From: Streptomyces sp. NBC_00162
GTDB taxonomy: Bacteria > Actinomycetota > Actinomycetes > Streptomycetales > Streptomycetaceae
Reading direction: 5' to 3'
DNA: 64,000 nucleotides
Assembly (NCBI RefSeq): GCF_024611995.1
Contig: NZ_CP102510.1
Span: 324,841-388,840 of the forward strand
In this document: positions 51,757-61,128 of the stretch, one piece after another
Layout: every line of letters starts with the position of its first letter
Position numbering within the stretch: the stretch's first letter is position 1
Notes under the pieces: generated by a model
Database searches by the model: none
Told to the model about the DNA's origin: nothing
The model's input: the letters and a program-made list of their open reading frames with translations, nothing else
Position numbers and translations under genes: made by a program

Positions 51757-52306
51757 GAACGTACGGGCGGTCAGCTGGTCGATTCCATCGGCCGCGGCAG
51801 CGGTCGTACCCCCGGGCAGGGTGATGGCCGCGGCCAGAGCTGCTAACAGGGCGATGCGGCGGCGTGTTTGTGGTGCGGTAACGATGATTCCCCCAACGAA
51901 CGGTCGGTGAGCGGACCTCGCTCAACAACCAAGCAATATCGAACAATTGCGTCAGTGAAGAAGGGTTCGAGCTGCTTATGGCGGGATGTGACGAGTCCCT
52001 TGGCTGATCGACAACAGAACGCCTCCGGAGTGGCCGCGCACCACGCACACCAACTGCGGCCCGTCGTCGATCAGGGCCGCGGAGACCTACCTGCCCGATC
52101 GGCGCATCTCTCCCGCCGACGTGTCAGTCGACCCGAATGGGAGATCTGATGGGGCGTGCGCGGGCGTGTGGGGGCCGCACATGGAACCGGACGCGCCAGC
52201 TCCAGAAAGATGCGGAGGCCGGCGCGAAGCGCCCGGCGCGCAGGTTCCGAGATCCCGCCGGGGCAAGCCATCCTGGCAGGCGGCGCGCGTACCTACCCAC
52301 TCTCTG

Positions 52307-52334
52307 CGGCTACTCACCGGCCGGTGAGTAGCCG
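52307..52334. repeat. Perfect 28-bp palindrome without loop
   Basis: CGGCTACTCACCGG followed directly by CCGGTGAGTAGCCG. No T-run and no gene end nearby, so a terminator is not the obvious reading. Possible protein-binding or recombination site. Confidence 0.7.
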
Positions 52335-52523
52335 GTTGTGTAGTCACCGCTACGACTCCCCACCGCAGGTCAGCACAGGCGTCGCGCCGGGCAGTCCGGT
52401 CTGTTCCACGTTCATGTCGGACAGCGTGGTGCAGTGTCCGACGCTGGCGGCGCCCCGAGTCTCAACGCTTCCCAGCGCGACGGCACAGTGCGGGACCGGA
52501 AGACTGCCGCCGTGGCATACAAA

Positions 52524-52590
52524 GGGGGAACCAAGGGGGCAACCAAGAGGGGGAAACAAGGGGGGACGTAGGAGGGGGAAGCAAGGGGGG
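52524..52590 (+). repeat. G-run array (six runs of 5-6 G), potential G-quadruplex
   Basis: Runs of G at 52524-52528, 52535-52539, 52549-52553, 52560-52565, 52574-52578 and 52585-52590, separated by 6-10 bases of the AACCAA/AAACAA type. It is a purine-rich, strand-asymmetric near-repeat that fits stacked G4 formation on the plus strand. Confidence 0.7.
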
Positions 52591-52800
52591 AACAGCATTT
52601 TCGGGCGGGTCGCATGTCCCCTGTTCAGGTCGCCTTTTTCGACTGGTGACTGGTCAGACATTAGGTCTGGGAGGGGAGGTGGTCGTCGGTTGTGGGCGGA
52701 TTTTCGCGAGGCGGCTGGGGTGGAGCGGGGTTGGTGTTGCGGTCCGTCGGCGAGGCCAGGAGTTGGGCATGCTCTCCACAGGGTGGGCTTACCCAGGGCG

Positions 52801-53505
52801 GTGCGGGGGCTGAGGCGGAGTGAGGTGGCCGGGGTGCGGTCGTTCGGGGTCGGGGAGACGGTGGTGCGGCGGGATGTGCACCGGGGCCGGGTGTGGAGCG
52901 AGCGGGCGCTTCGTGTCATCGACGATGGCAGCGAGGCTCTGGTGACGGCCTGCGCGCCGGGCGCGGAGGCCCGCTGGCCGGCTCTGTATGCCAAGGCCCG
53001 CGCCGACGGCGACCGCACGGTGCGCGCCGAGGCGTTCGAGGCGCTGGCGACGGGGGAGTGGGAGCTCGCTCGCGGTCTGTGGCAGGAGACGGAGCTGCTG
53101 CTGTGGAAGCCGCCGGACGCGTGGTTCAGCATCAACGCGTTCTTCACCGGCGCCGGTCTGCGGAACTGGTACGTGAACTTCGAGCACCCGACCCGCCGTA
53201 CCGGGGGCGGCTTCGACACCTTCGACCTGACCGTGGACCTGGTCGTCAGCCCCGACTTGAGCCGCTGGACGTGGAAGGACGAGGACGAGTACGCGCACGT
53301 GCGGCGGCTCGGCATCATCGACGACATCGAGCACCAGGCCGTGGAGGACGCCCGTGGCCAGGTGCTCGGCATGCTCGCCGACCGCTGCGGTCCGTTCGAA
53401 GCCGCGGAGCGGTGGGCGGTTTGGCGGTGGGATTCGGCCTGGCCCGCGCCGCGTCTGCCGCAGCCCGTGTCGGCCGCGGAGAGGGTTGCACCGGAAGGCG
53501 GCTGA
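52801..53505 (+). CDS. FomD-like DUF402 protein
   Basis: About 234 residues from GTG 52801 (GTG 52825 and 52834 are alternatives with GGAG upstream). DUF402 pattern: GVGETVVRRDVHRGRVWSER, LLWKPPDAWFSINAFFTGAG, LRNWYVNFEHPTRRTGGGFD, TFDLTVDLVVSPDLSRWTWK then DEDEYAHVRRLGIIDD. These residues form the metal and nucleotide site of FomD-type nucleoside diphosphate-processing proteins. No pathway neighbours, so the substrate is open. Confidence 0.85.
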   Translation: MRGLRRSEVAGVRSFGVGETVVRRDVHRGRVWSERALRVIDDGSEALVTACAPGAEARWPALYAKARADGDRTVRAEAFEALATGEWELARGLWQETELLLWKPPDAWFSINAFFTGAGLRNWYVNFEHPTRRTGGGFDTFDLTVDLVVSPDLSRWTWKDEDEYAHVRRLGIIDDIEHQAVEDARGQVLGMLADRCGPFEAAERWAVWRWDSAWPAPRLPQPVSAAERVAPEGG

Positions 53506-53717
53506 ACCGTTGTCTGGAGGGTGGCCTCCAGCGGGGGACCGCAGGTGTGACCGGAGGTAGGAGCCTCCCAAACCGGACACCGCTTCTTTCCGCAGGTCAT
53601 GCGTCGTGGGCAAGCCGGTCATGCGTGCCGACACATCTTTCCCGCGCAATAGCCGTGGGGACAATGACTCCCGCGATCCGGGCGGCGGCCAGGAAGAGCC
53701 GCTAACTACTGAGGTTT

Positions 53718-54341
53718 TCAGGGTGGGGTCGGTGGGTCGATGGCCAGATGTGTGGCCGTGAGGCAGCCGTCGACCAAGTGGGGTCGGAGTTGGATTCTGT
53801 GTAACTCGCGGCGGAGTGTGCGGTCGAGGTCGTCGGGTGTGGCGAAGGCGGTGTTGGCCATCGCTCTGCGCACGAGTGACCAGACGGCCTCGACGGGGTT
53901 CAGGTCGGGTGCATAGGGCGGGAGCCGGACGGTGGTGAGCCAGTCGTGCTCGGCCTCGTAATGTTTCAGCCCCGCGGCCAGGTGGGTGTTGAGATTGTCC
54001 CAGACCACCACGATCGGGCCGCCGAGCTGGATGTGAGCCCGCACCAGCAGGTCGCGGTAGTCCTTCCAGGAGAAGCTCTTGCGTGCACCCTTGAGCAGGA
54101 GATGAGTGCGGGGCCGGTGGATGAGACGGCTGTGTTCACCGGGTTTGTAGCAGCACAGCGCGGCGACCGAGGTCCGGCGGCGGGACCTGCCGCGCACACG
54201 GATGACAGGGGTCTGTCCGCGCCGGCCCCAGGTGCGGGCACGGGGCGGAGTCATCGAGAAGCCGGCTTCGTCCTCGAAGACGATCCAGGCACCGGACGCC
54301 GCCGCGAGGCTTTTACCCCCGGCCACACCTCCTTCTTCCAC
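53718..54341 (-). CDS. IS630 transposase, C-terminal DDE part
   Basis: Carries the DDE catalytic core: AWIVFEDEAGFSMTPPRART (first Asp), GGPIVVVWDNLNTHLAAGLK (second Asp), LPPYAPDLNPVEAVWSLVRR (final Glu). The frame has its own ATG but probably is translated by -1 frameshifting from the upstream frame at GTAAAAGCC (about 54319). Confidence 0.88.
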   Translation of the reverse strand: MEEGGVAGGKSLAAASGAWIVFEDEAGFSMTPPRARTWGRRGQTPVIRVRGRSRRRTSVAALCCYKPGEHSRLIHRPRTHLLLKGARKSFSWKDYRDLLVRAHIQLGGPIVVVWDNLNTHLAAGLKHYEAEHDWLTTVRLPPYAPDLNPVEAVWSLVRRAMANTAFATPDDLDRTLRRELHRIQLRPHLVDGCLTATHLAIDPPTPP

Positions 54342-54790
54342 AGCTCCACCGCGTGCTCGTCACGCTCGAGGGCTCTGCGGGCGGGCGCCTGCCAGGACCA
54401 GCCGTGCCGTCTCAGCAGCCGCCACACCGTCGCCACCGACAGGCTCACCCGAAGATGCCGACGGATCAGGGTCTGGACCCGGGCCAGGGTCCAGCGTTCG
54501 TCTTCGAAGCCGTGTGCCGACGGCCCCTTGCCGAGTTCCTCCTCGAGCACAGCGAACTGTTCATCGGTGACGGTCGGGGCGTTCGCCGGACCCGTCGAGC
54601 GCAAGGCATCCATGCCGCGCTCGCGCCAGGCACGGCGCCAGCGTTCCACGGACCGCACACTCACCCGCAGGTCCTTCGCGATGACCGCGGTCTTCTCACC
54701 CGCCGCGAACCGCACGCCGGCCTGAAGCCGGATCCCCTCACGAAACGCCCGACGCTCAGCGGTCAGGCCCCCGCCCTCTGGATACCTCAC
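54251..54790 (-). CDS. IS630 transposase, N-terminal HTH part
   Basis: 179 residues: AGVRFAAGEKTAVIAKDLRV, SVRSVERWRRAWRERGMDAL, TLIRRHLRVSLSVATVWRLL, RRHGWSWQAPARRALERDEH: the paired HTH and winkler-type linker of IS630 transposases. It overlaps the catalytic frame by 91 bp. Slippage on the AAAA of GTAAAAGCC moves the ribosome into the DDE frame, joining GVK to SLAAASGAWIVF. Confidence 0.85.
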   Translation of the reverse strand: MRYPEGGGLTAERRAFREGIRLQAGVRFAAGEKTAVIAKDLRVSVRSVERWRRAWRERGMDALRSTGPANAPTVTDEQFAVLEEELGKGPSAHGFEDERWTLARVQTLIRRHLRVSLSVATVWRLLRRHGWSWQAPARRALERDEHAVELWKKEVWPGVKASRRRPVPGSSSRTKPASR

Positions 54791-54965
54791 CTCACCGGCA
54801 TACCGCAGGGATCATCAACCGTCACTACCCGACGACAACCCGAAAACCTCAGTAAGCGAGCCCAGCAAGAAGCCGCGGGCGACCCCGGGTCTCGCAGCGA
54901 GTCCCTGCCACGAACGCGACGACGTCGCGCCGCGACTCTCACAGGGTTGCGGCTGTGCATGGGAG

Positions 54966-57900
54966 TCAGCGTGCTGGATTCCGGCGAATCCATGTGATGA
55001 GCTGGGACGGTGCGAGATCTCCTACGCTGAGGGGCAGTAGCGCTGTCTGGCTGTACTCGCGCCAGGTGCGCAGGCGATCACTGGTGCGGGGCTGGCGCTC
55101 GCCGAACATGCCCAGCACGAGACGCATCTGCAACTGTTCGAGGCGTTGGGTGAGCCAGTCACGGCGGACCAGGAGTGTGCTGATCGTTCCGGTGGGCCTT
55201 GTGCCTCGCAAGGCCTGTACGACCAGGTGGCCCTCGGAGGTGTGCCAGTTGCCGTTGTCGGGGTCTCGGCGTAGACCGGCTTCGTTCATGAGCCGGGTGC
55301 AGGGGAGCGTCAAGCCAGCGGGGGCTTCTATGGAGCAGTCGTGACCGCTGCTGCTCCATGAGTACTCCTGGGATGCTGGATAGGCCCTGAGGGGGCTGCC
55401 GTCGGTAGTGCGGGCGAACCTTCTGAAAAATGCGGGGGAGGGCGGAAGCTCGGACCACTGGACGCCCAGCTTGTACAGGTTGGCAAGCCGGTCCTCGTCA
55501 CTGAGGATGGTCTTGTCGCGGCCGGCCTTGTAGAGGTCCAAGAGGTTGAGGATTTCCTCGTCCTCCAGCCTGCTGGGATCGGCAGCTGTGTGAGAGTCGT
55601 CGTCGGAGCCGGTCGTCTCCGGGGCACTGTTGGGTGCGGTGGGTGATTCGGTGTCCCCTGTTGTGTAGTCGGTGTGGGAGAGCGTGTTGTCGCCGTCCGT
55701 GTCGTCTTCGGGCAGGGGCAGCTCGCCCAGGTAGACGGCTCGCCAGGCGACGGGTTCCGGCATCCAGCGGCCCATGAGACTACGGGGTTTCAGGAACTCC
55801 ATGACCTGTTCGTGCTGGGCGTCGTCGACGAGCCAGCTGTGCATGATGTGCCACTGCTCCGCCTGGCCTGTCCAGTCTTTGCCCGGGGCGTGATCGGAGG
55901 CGTACTCGTTGAGCACGATCCAGTCGGCGTCGTCCAGCGTGCGGGCGCCCAGCTGTGCGAGGTTTGGCAGGTCCTCGGTGCTTTCCAGCCACTCTTCGAA
56001 CCGTTCACGTGCCGGCAGGGAGGGAGCGGGCGGGTTCCACCGGTTGTCGAGCACGGTTGGGCGGAAGGTGTCGTGACGGGTGTCCTCGTCGGGTGTGGGG
56101 AAGGCGTCTACCGGTTCGGACAGAGGGTGGGGGGCTGGCGGGAGCAAGGGGTCGATGTCGGTCAGGAACAGCGCCGTGGCTCCTGGGTAGTAGGCGAATT
56201 CGCTGGTTGGCCCGTGTTTCATGTGTCGGTGGTTGGCGAGGCGCTCGACCAGTTCATGCAGCCCCTGCCACGCGTATTTTTTCCCGAAGCGTTCTGCCTT
56301 GTGAGCCTCCCGCCCGTCGCGGCCCCGACCGAAGATGTCGTCGAAAGTACCGAACCGTTCAGGGGTCCAGCCTCGGCCGACGGCGTTGTCGAGAATCCAC
56401 CGGCCAGCCCACTCCTTGTCGACAGCGGCAGCGGCCAGTTCCTGCTCGAGGGTCGGCGCTGGCGCGCACGCGGCCAGCAATTGCTGCTGCCCCTCGTTGA
56501 GGACCTGGCGCTGCTGCCAGGTGTTCTTCAGGAGCGCTCTGATGCTCTCGTCTGACGCCAGGACATCTCGGACGGCTTCGGGCAGGCAGTCCCGGAACGC
56601 GGTCACAGCCTCCTGTACAAGTGCTACGGACTCTGGCAGCGGAGGACGGGGAGTAGCGAGAGGTAGATCGCTGAAATGATCGACTGCGGGGCGCACCTCG
56701 TAGGTGGTGAAGTCCGCCAGTCCCGTGAAGGAGGACCTGAGACTGGCCCAGAGCCGGTCGCCAGCCCCGCCTCGGTTGGGGTAGCGGGCATCGAGGGTGT
56801 TCTCGTCCGGGGCTTCCCCAACCTCGGGGCACGCATGGGGGTGGTGGGTGCGCGTTTCGTCCTCGTCGCTGATAGTCCCTGTTCGATGCGCCATCCTGAC
56901 GATTCGGGTGGCGGCGTCGCACAGCAATACGTTCCGGGAAGCGTGAGCCGTTCCTGCTGTATCGCCGTAGACACTGTCGAGGATCCGGCGTGCGATGCGG
57001 GCCAGTAGTTCGGGCTGGGTACGTGGTGCATCGGTGCGGGCCAGGGCGCCGTAGGCGGCCAGGACGAGCCGTTCGAAGAGGTAGGGGTCGTCCACCTGTG
57101 CGGCGTCCTGGTCGAGGAACTGGTCGAGCAGCCCGGCCACCACGTTGGGATACCCCAGGAGGAGCTGGACAACGGCCTTGGTGGCGCGGTCCCGCAGGAA
57201 GCGGTTGGGGGATGTGAACGTCCACACCAAGGTGACGGCGGCCAGCCGCGCGACTTCTTCAGATGGCTCCTGCGTTGCACCAGTGGCCGCCATAGAAGTC
57301 CCGGGCCGCCGCACCCACGTGGTTGCAGGGGTCGGCAGGGGGCGGACGCGATCTGGGGTCGGAAGCTGTTCCGCCCATCGCAACAACCGGTGCAGGGCCG
57401 ACGTCTCGTCCACCATGGAGTAGGTGTAGATGCCCCACCAGCAGTCCCGGTCGGCTGGGGAGTAGCTGAGCAAGATGCGATGCAGCCGGTCGGCGTTGAG
57501 GCGATGGCCGGGGTGGGTGGCGACCGATAGCACTGCCTCCAGGACCTCTTGTTCCAGTTCCCACTCAGTGGTCGCCTCGTTGAGCAGGTCCACCGTCCGC
57601 TGGGTCACATGGTCGCCCTTCCGCAGCCCGAGTGTATGGACCACGCTGCGATACAGAGCGTAGCCACGGCTGCCAGCACGGCCTCCTTCGGACGCCTTCT
57701 CCTCGTCAGCGAGCAAGTCGATCAGTTCATGACCAGTGGCCTCGGGAAGCAGGACGGTCGCGGCGTCGATGATGTTGCCCGACGCCGCAGCCAGCCATGC
57801 CCGCACAGGCGATGCGGCCTGCAAGACACCCGACGCCTCCGCCAGCTCTACATCCTCGCGATGCTGATCCAGCACAGCGCGGACAATCCGGTCGTCGCTG

Positions 57901-59924
57901 AACGCCTGATAAGCGAAACCGATTCCGGCCTCCAACGTACCGCTGCTGTGCATATAGCGGTCTGTGGCCAGCACCCCATGCGCCACCAGCTGACCCAGCA
58001 TGGTGTCCGGCCACGCCATCCGGCCGGGCGCAAAGGAATCGACCACCGTCCGCGCCTCAGTGTGTGAGACCACCTCCCGGCCTTCCGCTGCCATGAACGC
58101 TGCCAGCTTCTGCACCGCCTGATGCACGGAACGTTCGGCCGGGTCCAACGACAGCCGCCCACTGATCTGCCCAGCGCGCCTGTCGACGAACGCGTCGAAC
58201 ACCGCGCTGCGGTGCAGCGTCGTCGTAGCGGTGTGACGCTTTCCCTCAGGCAGGGACAATACGGTGTCGCTGTACAGCTTGACGAAGAGAGGGTTGGAGA
58301 ACGCGGGAGTCAACATAGGCGTACGAGGCAGCGCTGAAGGAGCTTCGCGTAGATACGCCTCCAGCGCCTCGACCTCATGCCCGGCGAACCCCGGATGCTC
58401 GGTGACTGGAAACCCCCTGCCCCTCAGATCGTCCGGGAGGACAGCCCGAGCAAGCGACGACCGGCATGAGACCACGAGCGCCACATGGTCATACCGATCC
58501 ATCTCGGCCGCGAGCGCCGGCAGCGCGGTGCGCCACCCTCCGGGTTCGTCGGAGTCGTTGAGCGCATCGATGAACAGCATGAAGCGTGCGCCGCTGGCCG
58601 CGCCCGCGGCATCCATCGCCTGCAGCAGGACCTCGTGCGGAAGTGCCCCGAGCCCCAGATGCTGGGCGATCTGTGTCAATGGGTCCACAGCCGTCAGTCG
58701 TTCAGCGAAGACCGTCAGCGAGGGACGCCCTTGCTTCAGAGCGCGACGGGTGGCGTCCACCAAGAGATGCGTCTTGCCCTGTCCCGCTTCACCCAGCAGG
58801 ACCCATCGCCTGGCTTCAGCTGCTCGGGCCGCGTCGCTGAGACAGAACGCCCGCAACTTCTCGGCCCTCCGCCGTGCTCCGTCGACGAAGAAGGTGTCCT
58901 CGCGCGACCAGCCACGGGACCCTGCCTCTCTCTCCTCAGTAGTCGCCGAACGCGCCGCCTCGTCGGACAGGCCCTCCATCTGACGGCCCGCCTCCTGGGC
59001 CTGTGACAGAAGGAGGGCCACTTGCGCAGCCACATCTGCCATGTCCGAGGCTGGCATCCACCCCGGCTTAACCTCACTCGCTACCGACAGCAGCTCGATG
59101 ACACCCTCGGTGGCTTTGCCTACTCTGTCGGACATCTGTGCATACAGGTCGGCGAACGATGCGCTGCCCGCCTCGCTTAGCCCGGCGGGTAGGACTCGTG
59201 CCAGCGAGGGCTCCCCTGGCATGGCCTCCACCAGATCCCGCGCATACGCTTCAAGGCGCGCACGAAACATCGGCGACATAGCGCATCCGTCGATGACCGA
59301 CGCGATCGGCAGCGCCACATGATGCTGCGGGGTGTAGCGGTCGTGTGCGATGGTCTCCGCGACCCGCTGCCGGGCCAGCAGCCACTCCAGCCCCAGAGCT
59401 CGCTGCTCGAAGAAGAACCAACGGCGCCCTTCATTGCCCGGCTCCAGCAACCGCTCAAGCGTGTGGCCGCTGTCCATGAGGTCGATCTCGATGTCCGCAA
59501 CACCGGGCAGCTCGCTCTTCCACTTGGCGACCTCTTTGTTCCACCGTTGCCTGGCACCCTGCACGGGCTTGCCCTTGACCTTGTGTGCCGGGTCGGGAAG
59601 ATCGAACGGAACCCAGAACGTCAGACGAACGACATTCCGTACTCCTCGATTCCGGCCCACCGCTGCAACGCTCTCAGTAGCGAGTGGCAAGAGCCGGTGG
59701 ACGTCTTTGACGAACTTGACCTGGTGGCCGTGACAGCGACCGTCAGGGGCTTCGTCATACCACTCCACACCCCCATCGGGCGCTGCGGTCTTGACTGTCC
59801 GCCATCCGGTCTGGGCGGCGTCCCGCAGCTGAAAGCACAGCTCTTCGAAGGCCCGGTCCTGGCTGCCGGCCCATGAGCGGATACTGAACCAGTCGAAGGG
59901 ATGTGTTGCTGCACCACCGGACAC
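54966..59924 (-). CDS. Giant nuclease-STAND NTPase (Avs-like)
   Basis: 1652 residues. The N-terminal 110 look like a PD-(D/E)xK nuclease: FEELCFQL (Glu), then DGGVEWYDE (Asp50) and GHQVKFV (Gln68, Lys70), followed by VRLTFWVPFDLPD. A linker leads to a STAND NTPase: Walker A LLGEAGQGKTHLLVD (378-385), Walker B FMLFIDALNDSDE (about 448-460), VVSCRSSLAR sensor. The remaining 1100 residues are a helical repeat-like sensor region. This order (nuclease, STAND, long C-terminal sensor) is that of Avs antiphage proteins that recognise conserved phage proteins. GTG 59924 has GGGGG upstream. A single-gene unit, next to the IS630 element. Confidence 0.85.
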   Translation of the reverse strand: MSGGAATHPFDWFSIRSWAGSQDRAFEELCFQLRDAAQTGWRTVKTAAPDGGVEWYDEAPDGRCHGHQVKFVKDVHRLLPLATESVAAVGRNRGVRNVVRLTFWVPFDLPDPAHKVKGKPVQGARQRWNKEVAKWKSELPGVADIEIDLMDSGHTLERLLEPGNEGRRWFFFEQRALGLEWLLARQRVAETIAHDRYTPQHHVALPIASVIDGCAMSPMFRARLEAYARDLVEAMPGEPSLARVLPAGLSEAGSASFADLYAQMSDRVGKATEGVIELLSVASEVKPGWMPASDMADVAAQVALLLSQAQEAGRQMEGLSDEAARSATTEEREAGSRGWSREDTFFVDGARRRAEKLRAFCLSDAARAAEARRWVLLGEAGQGKTHLLVDATRRALKQGRPSLTVFAERLTAVDPLTQIAQHLGLGALPHEVLLQAMDAAGAASGARFMLFIDALNDSDEPGGWRTALPALAAEMDRYDHVALVVSCRSSLARAVLPDDLRGRGFPVTEHPGFAGHEVEALEAYLREAPSALPRTPMLTPAFSNPLFVKLYSDTVLSLPEGKRHTATTTLHRSAVFDAFVDRRAGQISGRLSLDPAERSVHQAVQKLAAFMAAEGREVVSHTEARTVVDSFAPGRMAWPDTMLGQLVAHGVLATDRYMHSSGTLEAGIGFAYQAFSDDRIVRAVLDQHREDVELAEASGVLQAASPVRAWLAAASGNIIDAATVLLPEATGHELIDLLADEEKASEGGRAGSRGYALYRSVVHTLGLRKGDHVTQRTVDLLNEATTEWELEQEVLEAVLSVATHPGHRLNADRLHRILLSYSPADRDCWWGIYTYSMVDETSALHRLLRWAEQLPTPDRVRPLPTPATTWVRRPGTSMAATGATQEPSEEVARLAAVTLVWTFTSPNRFLRDRATKAVVQLLLGYPNVVAGLLDQFLDQDAAQVDDPYLFERLVLAAYGALARTDAPRTQPELLARIARRILDSVYGDTAGTAHASRNVLLCDAATRIVRMAHRTGTISDEDETRTHHPHACPEVGEAPDENTLDARYPNRGGAGDRLWASLRSSFTGLADFTTYEVRPAVDHFSDLPLATPRPPLPESVALVQEAVTAFRDCLPEAVRDVLASDESIRALLKNTWQQRQVLNEGQQQLLAACAPAPTLEQELAAAAVDKEWAGRWILDNAVGRGWTPERFGTFDDIFGRGRDGREAHKAERFGKKYAWQGLHELVERLANHRHMKHGPTSEFAYYPGATALFLTDIDPLLPPAPHPLSEPVDAFPTPDEDTRHDTFRPTVLDNRWNPPAPSLPARERFEEWLESTEDLPNLAQLGARTLDDADWIVLNEYASDHAPGKDWTGQAEQWHIMHSWLVDDAQHEQVMEFLKPRSLMGRWMPEPVAWRAVYLGELPLPEDDTDGDNTLSHTDYTTGDTESPTAPNSAPETTGSDDDSHTAADPSRLEDEEILNLLDLYKAGRDKTILSDEDRLANLYKLGVQWSELPPSPAFFRRFARTTDGSPLRAYPASQEYSWSSSGHDCSIEAPAGLTLPCTRLMNEAGLRRDPDNGNWHTSEGHLVVQALRGTRPTGTISTLLVRRDWLTQRLEQLQMRLVLGMFGERQPRTSDRLRTWREYSQTALLPLSVGDLAPSQLITWIRRNPAR

Positions 59925-60101
59925 TGCTGCCCCCTAACCCGAACGAACGCGGCGGGGCTAAGCGCCGCAAGTGCATCTTGCCTCACACCTCTCATGACTG
60001 TTGTCGAAAAGGTCTCAGCCTGACTGTCTGCGGGCGGCGGGGCCAGACAACATCACCTCGGCGCGGCTCTGGCACTTTCGCCTGTCCGTTCATACGCGGC
60101 T

Positions 60102-60760
60102 ACGCCCCGACCGCATTCCGATCGCGGACAGCTGCTCGACCCGCTCCGGGGACAGCGTGGCGGCCCTGCTGCGCTGGTTGCCGATCCAGGGCCCCGAGCC
60201 GGAGCTCCCGTTCCTCCTGATCCGCGCCGACGAACTGCTCGACGTGCTTCCTGGGCACGCGCAGGTGTCCCTCGCGCGCGTAGAACTGGTGGGCAGCCTG
60301 GTAGTTCACCGCCCACTCGTCGGCCTGCGTAGGGCGTTGCGGGTTCTCGTTCTCACTGACGGGCTCGATGCCGTTGACCTGCTCGTACATCCACTGCGGC
60401 ACAGTCGTGAATTTGTCCTCCCAGCCCAGCCGGACCGAGCGCACCCACCGTCCGAGGTCCTCGCGCTGGTGCACGAAGCCCCCGGCTCCCCCGCCAGCTC
60501 GCCGCCGGCCGCCAGGTGGAGTCGGACGAGGTGGAAGTCGCGCTGTCACTCCACCGGCCAGACCGGGCACCATCAGGGGTCGATGTCTTCCAGCTGTTCG
60601 CACCGCGCCTGCGACAGCGCCCCGGCCGACTCGACCGGCAGTCCCTCGGCCCGCCTCTGCTTGTCCTCGGCGGCCTTCCGGGCGGCGGCCCGCGCGTTCT
60701 TGAGCCAGATCCCCACCTTCGTGCCCTGGAAGGTGGCGACCAGCAGGGCCGGGAAGTGTC
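60102..60760 (-). pseudogene. Helicase-associated-domain protein, heavily decayed
   Basis: The minus strand shows pieces of a helicase-associated repeat protein in different frames: FQGTKVGIWLKNARAAARKA, EGLPVESAGALSQARCEQLE (then two stops), LGRWVRSVRLGWEDKFTTVP, AHQFYAREGHLRVPRKHVEQ, and finally one frame over GPWIGNQRSRAATLSPERVE, QLSAIGMR. At least two frameshifts and two in-frame stops. Confidence 0.72.
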
Positions 60761-60762
60761 CG

Positions 60763-60922
60763 CCCGTACAGCGCGGAGGCGTGGCGGCCGTGGCTGGAGG
60801 CCGCCGCTGTGGTGCACGACGCGATCACCAATCATGCGAAGGCGACCGGCCAGAACCGCTACGAGGTCGAAAAGGACCTGGTGACTGCGGCGAAGACGGC
60901 GGAGGGTGCTCCCGAGGGCTGA
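60763..60922 (+). pseudogene. C-terminal gene fragment
   Basis: The plus-strand frame reads YSAEAWRPWLEAAAVVHDAI, TNHAKATGQNRYEVEKDLVT, AAKTAEGAPEG and stop. Good coding sense but no start, and it abuts the antisense decayed helicase-associated gene. Family unknown. Confidence 0.45.
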
Positions 60923-61128
60923 CCCGGTCCGCCCGTACACCGGGCCCATGGGCGACGCCCCCGCTGGGCCGTCCAGCGGCCTCCACCAGGGTCCTGCCGC
61001 CCCCGCCGGGCGAGGCTGACCCTGTGGGGCCGACCGTGAGGGAGGTCTTGGAGTGGTGCTGCGGCCTCCGGCGAACCCGATGCTGGCGCAGGCCGCGGAG
61101 GCGCTACCCGGTCCCGGCATCGGACGTG

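Larger units (their letters stand above)
51883..52800. other. Gene-free stretch with palindrome and G-run array
   Basis: Over 900 bp without a convincing gene. It contains a perfect 28-bp palindrome (52307-52334) and six G-runs (52524-52590), described separately. The AT-richer part near 51920-51960 is the likely promoter zone of the nuclease gene. Confidence 0.5.
53709..54852 (-). mobile_element. Complete IS630-family insertion sequence
   Basis: 1144 bp flanked on both sides by TA, the target used by IS630 elements. Terminal inverted repeats CTGAGGTTTTCAGGG (53709-) and CCCGAAAACCTCAG (to 54852) differ at one position. It contains two overlapping transposase frames on the minus strand, which together make a full protein. 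Likely recent and possibly active. Confidence 0.88.
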
